Origin: Drosophila persimilis | Taxonomy: Eukaryota; Arthropoda; Insecta; Diptera; Drosophilidae | Length of the DNA stretch: 64,000 nt | Assembly (NCBI RefSeq): GCF_003286085.1 | Contig: NW_020825331.1 | Span: 1,958,345-2,022,344 of the forward strand | Reading direction: 5' to 3' | Shown: positions 59,621 through 64,000 of the stretch, one piece after another | How positions within the stretch are numbered: position 1 is the stretch's first letter | Layout: the number at the start of each line of letters is the position of its first letter | The notes under the pieces: model-generated | Database searches by the model: none | Told to the model about the DNA's origin: nothing | What the model saw: the letters and a program-made list of their open reading frames with translations, nothing else | Translations under genes and position numbers: made by a program

Positions 59621-59938
59621 TCAGTCACACCACTCTCCCATTCGATTCGATCGCTCCGACATCCGAAACGCCGCGAAAACAACAACATAATCTAGCATTT
59701 ATTTTTTTCTTGTGCTCCTGCGAAAAAAATCTCCAACAAAAAAAGTGTTAAAGTGTCCCAAAGAGAAATCTGAGAATAAAGAGAGCAAAAATCCAAAGCC
59801 AAGATCAAAGCAAAGGGGAAAAATATTCAAAGTGCAAGAAAGAGTAGAAGCGAAAGAGTAGAAAAAGTGTGCGAGAAATACGAGAAACAAAACAAAAAAT
59901 TTGCAAAATTTACCGAAATTTCGAGGAAGGAAGAAAAG
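59621..59938 (+). promoter_or_regulatory. Candidate promoter and non-coding first exon of a gene lying to the right
   Basis: A TCAGTC initiator at 59,621-59,626 opens an A-rich stretch that contains no ATG at all for over 300 nt. The stretch has leader-like phrases such as AAAAAAGTGTTAAAGTG and GTGCAAGAAAGAGTAG, and ends in AAAAG before a GTAGGA donor at 59,939. This combination is typical of fly 5' UTR exons of genes with large first introns. No coding exon of the gene is visible up to 64,000, so the product is unknown. No TATA box or exact DPE is seen. Confidence 0.45.
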
Positions 59939-61160
59939 GTAGGAGAATACAAAACATGTGAAGAAGTACACATAGAAGGAGAACGAAACAGTAACCGTAA
60001 TATTGCTTTTGTTTGTGCTGTGCTGTTCGTGTGTGTGTGTGTGTGTGTGTGTGTTGTGCCATTCACTTGCATTTTGCGCCAGCGTGCGAGCGAGCGAGAG
60101 AGAAACAGATGCAGATCTGCCTGGCCGCTGCGGCTGCTGCTACCTGCTCTATGCCTGTGTGTGTGTGTGTGTGTGTTTATGTGCGCATTTGTGTTGTGCA
60201 GATCAAGCCGCTGCGTCTGGCTCTCCCTCTCTTTGCACTCCGTTAGGGTACGGTAGCCTTTTGTTTCGTAGGCGAAGGGCACTACGATTTTGATCAGCAC
60301 AAAATAATGTATTTCGAATGTTCTCATAGGCCTCTGCCGTCATGTGTATTCAAATTGAAATTGCTGTGTTTTTTCATAGGGTATCCCGCAAGCCTCTGTT
60401 CCTGTTTGGCAGTGTTCTCTCTCTCTCTCTCCCTCTCTGTCTCGCTTTGGCTGTGAGGAAAATTATTTTAGTTTTAGTTTTAGTTTCTAGCGCGCCAACT
60501 GCCTGACATTTAAATGATGACGGTGGGGGGAGGCAGGGGCATGTGGCAGGTTAAGTGCCAGTCAATGTGTTGCATAAGAGAGCCAGCCAGAGGGGGCAAA
60601 GAGTAGAGGATAATGAGCCACAAACGCCAATTCGAATGCCAATTAAGCGGAAATCTAAAAAATATCCATTTATTTTTGCGCCAAAGTGAGGGAAAAGAAG
60701 GACGACATTTCGCAGTGAAGAAAAGGAGGGAATTCCCTTTAGGGAAAAAGGGAACCAGACGATTCACATCTCTCTCTCTCTCTCCCTCTCTCTCTTTAAG
60801 AGCCATTGTTGCAATAATTTATAAAACGCATAAATTTTAGTTGAAAAAAAAAAGATACTAAACATCCACATTAACCGTAATTATGAAGATGTTCACTCTT
60901 TCTCCCTCTCTCCCTCACTCGGTAGGAAACTGAACGGGGCAAAAGGTTCCCAAAGAATGCCGTAAAAACAATAAAAACAAAAACAAAGGAGATATAAACG
61001 GAATAAACAAAACGGTAGAACCACAAAAAAAAAGAAGAGAAGTGTAGAGCAGAGCAGAAGCTGTGGGAATTGCAGAGCACAGTGGAAAGGAGCAGAGGGG
61101 AAGAAGAATGTGGATTGTGGATTCCCGGAAGAAATTGGAAATCAGTTTGAGAAAGAGAGG

Positions 61161-61192
61161 CAGAGAGAGAGAGAGAGAGAGATAGAGAGAGC
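61161..61192. repeat. (GA)n microsatellite
   Basis: GA run of about 32 bp with one GATAGA interruption. Confidence 0.9.
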
Positions 61193-62504
61193 AAATCTTA
61201 GAGATGGAAAGATATGCCATGAAATGATGCGAAGCAGAAGGAGGAAGAGAAAGAGAGAGAATAGCAGGAAACAGTTAAAAATTAGATAAATAAAAGACAC
61301 TGCTGATAATAAAATTGTAGAAATATATAAAATATATTCGAAAGAAAACTTGAGACCATTTAATGCTTAGAGAATCAAGATAAAGACGAGGAAATGGCAA
61401 AGCATAAAGTGGGAGAAATTTGATAGAAAAAATGCAAAGAATATAGTGCATAACGATATGGAAATTCGGAGGTGGATATGGAAAAAGTTCTGAAAGGTTC
61501 GAAGGAATAAACATCAGAGATAGATTGCAGAAAACTTCCAATTTCCATCCGCCTGAGACAAAAAAGAGGCCTCTGGAAAGCTTTTTTTGGCCCCTCAGAG
61601 AATTCTTCCCCCCCCCGAAACATTCTCACGCCGTCGAACAGAAGTCTCACTCTCAGGCCTGTCTCTAAAAAATGGAAAATTATTTCATCCAGAAAGCTGA
61701 TTTCCCTGTGACATTTGTGGCTCGGTTTTTCCAGCGTAATTTTCTCCAGTTTTTTGTTTTCAGAGAAAAAGTTGATGACAAGTCTTACGCCCCCTCCCTC
61801 TCTGACGGGAAGGGGGTGTGCGTGGGAGGTCAAGTGGTTTTGACCGTGAATGTGCATAAAACAAAAAAGAGAAAGAAGGGAAGGGAGAGACGACAATTGT
61901 CATGTGAGAAGAAAAAAACAAACAGAGCCATGACAAAACGATTTTCGAGAATTAATTTGTGGAGAAAAAATGAGTGCCTGGAAAGGGGCGGATAAGGGGG
62001 GAAGCCAGCCATTTAGCCAGAATTTTCCTGTATTCATATCGTATTTGTTTAGTATTTTTTAAACGCTTATCAAACGCTTTGAATCGAGAAATACGAGTTC
62101 TCTGCCCTGCCTCTGCCTCTCGTATTTCGATTTAAAAATCATTTCGGAAATATAATATCACCAAAGCTCTCGCTTTCTTGACGTTTTTTTTTTTTCACTC
62201 AATTAAAAATATAGACATCGAGAGGAAAAATACACGAAATAAATCGGGATAAAAGGGGGATCAAGGGAGAATATAGGCCGACAAAAGGAGATCCCATAAT
62301 ACTCATACTCTCAATTGATAAATCCCTGCCATAATTTCCCCTCATAATTAGCAATAATTCCCCTGCCTGATTTCCCTACCGCCATCCGCCCTCCCAATTG
62401 TCAGATGAACAGAAAATACTTGCATTTTGGATCCCCAAGAAAAATTTATAAAAATAATATCCTCTCAATGGGAAAATTTCAGCAAATATAGAAATAAATA
62501 ACAA

Positions 62505-62700
62505 ATGAATAATAATAAAATAATACAAAATAAATACAAAATTAATAATAATAATAATAAAATAATAATAGTAATAATAAAAAATAATAATAATAAATTA
62601 ATTATGATGAAAAATAAAAAATTAATAATAAAAAAGAATAATAAAAATTATAATAAAATAAAAAAATAATAATAATAGGAAAATAATAAAAAAAAATAGA
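62505..62700. repeat. (TAA)n-rich low-complexity region
   Basis: Almost pure A/T sequence dominated by AATAAT units, about 200 bp. Non-coding. Confidence 0.85.
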
Positions 62701-63210
62701 AGAAAGAAAAAGCTCTCAAAAAAAAAAAAATTAAAAAAATTTAGAAAGTCATTGGGATAATAAATAAATAAAAATAATAGACAAATTTGCAAAGAAAATA
62801 TAGTTATTTTTGTGCACGGTTTTGATGTCCTCATTTTATTCCATTTATATTCTTCGTTTAATTGGAAAGATGAAAAACAAGGGACTTAGTGGGAGAAAAT
62901 ATACAACGAAAATAAAACGCAGGAAAGGAGAAAGAGAGGAAATCAATTAAACATATATTTAAATAGAATTCTATTCTATTGGAATTTATTTTGTTGCCTT
63001 AATAAATTGCCTCTTAACTGGAAGCTTAACTGTTGGTTAGGCGTGAAATGTATCTTTGAATTCCGGATTCAATTTATTTCTGCCTCAATTTTCCCTTCCT
63101 GCCTCGCACTGCATATTCAGGTTCTCTCCTTTTTTTGCTTTATTGTTATTTTAATTTGTATTCTTTATTAGTTTTTATTGCTTTTCTTTTTGCGGTGTCT
63201 TGCGAACGAA

Positions 63211-63235
63211 GGGGGGGGGGGGGGGGGGGGGGGGG
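63211..63235. repeat. G homopolymer, 25 bases
   Basis: Run of 25 G on the + strand followed by GC/G-rich sequence. Confidence 0.85.
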
Positions 63236-63549
63236 CGGCGGCAGGGGTGAGGGGGTTTCTATTTATGCAACGTTTTGTGGCAGGCGACAAGTGCGAAAAC
63301 AAAGCGAAATAGTTGTGGGAAAAATCCAAGGAAATTAAATGGTGGAAAACTTCCGTTCTTCCACGTCTCGGGGTCTTACCTTTTGGAATATTTTTGAATG
63401 CTGATGAGGGGCTTTCCCTCCGCCATTTCCCCTAAGTAAAACTATTTTTTTTTTTTTTAAGCAAATGGGGGAAAATGATCAAAACTCAGGAATAAAGTTC
63501 TAAGAATTTTCAAAAAAGTCAAAAGAATTTATTAAAAATACAATCTTCT

Positions 63550-64000
63550 AGTGGAAAAGCCTTGCCTTTTCTTATTCGAATTGCATTCAAAAAAAGTTTA
63601 AAATTAAAAAATAATACTTCAAAATAATTTAATTTTTTTTTCACTCTAGTAACCACAAAAACTTTAAAAAAATTGCATTCAAACTAAATTCAAAATTGTT
63701 TAAATATTTAACAAAAAAAAAACAAAAAATCCTTCATTCTAGGAATTTAAAAAACCATTCCAAAAAAGCTTAAAAAATTAATGCCTCCAAACGAATTGTA
63801 TGATTATGAAATATTTCTTCAAAAACAAAAATCTTTCATTGTTCAAACCAAAACAGCATTAAAAAAAGTTAAAAAAAAAATCTAGGCACAAAAAAAAAAT
63901 TGCATTAAAACTCAATTCCAAAATTGTTAGATATTTTAAAAAATTTCTTCAAAAAACAAATTCTTAATTCTAGACACCAAGCAAGGCATTAAAAAATGTT
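63550..64000. repeat. A-rich degenerate tandem repeat, about 90-bp period, continuing past the edge
   Basis: The phrases GCATT(C/A)AAA...AAAGTTTAAAA and TTCTAG recur at intervals of roughly 90 bp (TCTAG-type marks near 63,548, 63,645, 63,738, 63,881 and 63,972). The array is strongly A-biased on the + strand and runs off the right edge. Confidence 0.5.

Larger units (their letters stand above)
36831..59622. other. Gene-poor region, no supportable coding sequence
   Basis: I see no gene in this nearly 23-kb stretch. Open frames are short or lie in simple repeats, and none shows a recognisable domain, codon bias or a coherent set of splice sites. It contains poly(G) at 38,597-38,629 and many microsatellites and minisatellites listed separately. 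It also has A/T-rich stretches peppered with AATACC/TATACC phrases (50,430-50,950 and 55,350-55,620) and scattered candidate transcription-factor sites. A long regulatory region upstream of the exon at 59,623 is a reasonable reading. Confidence 0.5.
59939..64000 (+). other. Non-coding DNA to the right edge (possible first intron)
   Basis: No gene can be supported. Contents are (TG)n tracts near 60,030-60,055 and 60,157-60,176, (TC)n near 60,417-60,440, (GA)n at 61,161-61,192 and a TAA-rich microsatellite region at 62,505-62,700. There is also a 25-base G run at 63,211-63,235 and an A-rich degenerate repeat to the right end. If the exon at 59,623 is real, this is part of its first intron. Confidence 0.45.

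Noticed and set aside
1..64000. tRNA, rRNA or CRISPR-like arrays
   Set aside because: I saw no tRNA A/B-box cloverleaf, no rRNA, and the tandem repeats are ordinary eukaryotic micro- and minisatellites without unique spacers.

Overview
The window is insect nuclear DNA, almost certainly from a Drosophila. The genes have GT...AG introns of typical fly size. The proteins are fly-like in family and in low-complexity content (Gln-, RE/RS- and Pro-rich tracts), and the core-promoter motifs are fly motifs (Ohler motif 1, TCAGTC initiators). Intergenic DNA is full of (GA)n, (CA)n and short minisatellites. A DINE-1/Helentron-type element near 36.1-36.8 kb resembles copies I associate with the obscura group, so an obscura-group species is my best guess (inference). 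From memory, the recognised genes correspond to D. melanogaster genes with neighbouring CG numbers (CG7332, CG7349, CG7358, CG7378), so microsynteny looks conserved. I believe the region is X-linked but cannot test that here.

Layout. 0-2 kb: non-coding, with one striking 54-nt hairpin. 2.1-3.1 kb (-): an intronless nine-finger C2H2 protein, divergent from 3.7-7.0 kb (+), a six-exon MINDY-3-type deubiquitinase. 7.0-10.3 kb: 3' UTR and A/GA-rich intergenic DNA. 10.3-14.2 kb (-): a three-exon, 1248-aa RE/RS-rich protein that I identify as Flacc/Xio, the ZC3H13 homologue of the m6A writer complex, with a motif 1 promoter near 14.43 kb. 15.3-16.4 kb (-): a decayed, intron-containing fragment of an LDL-receptor-family gene. 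19.8-21.0 kb (+): a succinate dehydrogenase iron-sulfur subunit paralogue (SdhBL) with a proline-rich insertion, followed by a 187-bp tandem repeat. 33.3-34.7 kb (+): the main exons of a VHR/DUSP3-type phosphatase (CG7378). A six-codon first exon at 23,991-24,008 fits it in phase, which would make 24.0-33.3 kb its first intron. That intron holds a minisatellite rich in motif 1 core sequences.

34.7-59.6 kb holds no gene I can support: a DINE-1-like element, microsatellites, minisatellites, homopolymer G tracts and scattered candidate regulatory motifs. At 59,623-59,938 an A-rich, ATG-free stretch with an initiator at its left edge and a splice donor at its right edge looks like the non-coding first exon of a gene whose coding part lies to the right of the window. 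The genes are not an operon or pathway; they are independent housekeeping or testis-type genes. I found no new enzyme system. The most unusual items are the LDLR-family pseudogene, the motif-1-bearing minisatellite in the phosphatase intron, the readable (stop-free, 3n) introns of the MINDY-3 gene, the hairpin at 1.7 kb, and a 357-bp inverted-repeat-bounded segment inside a MINDY-3 intron.
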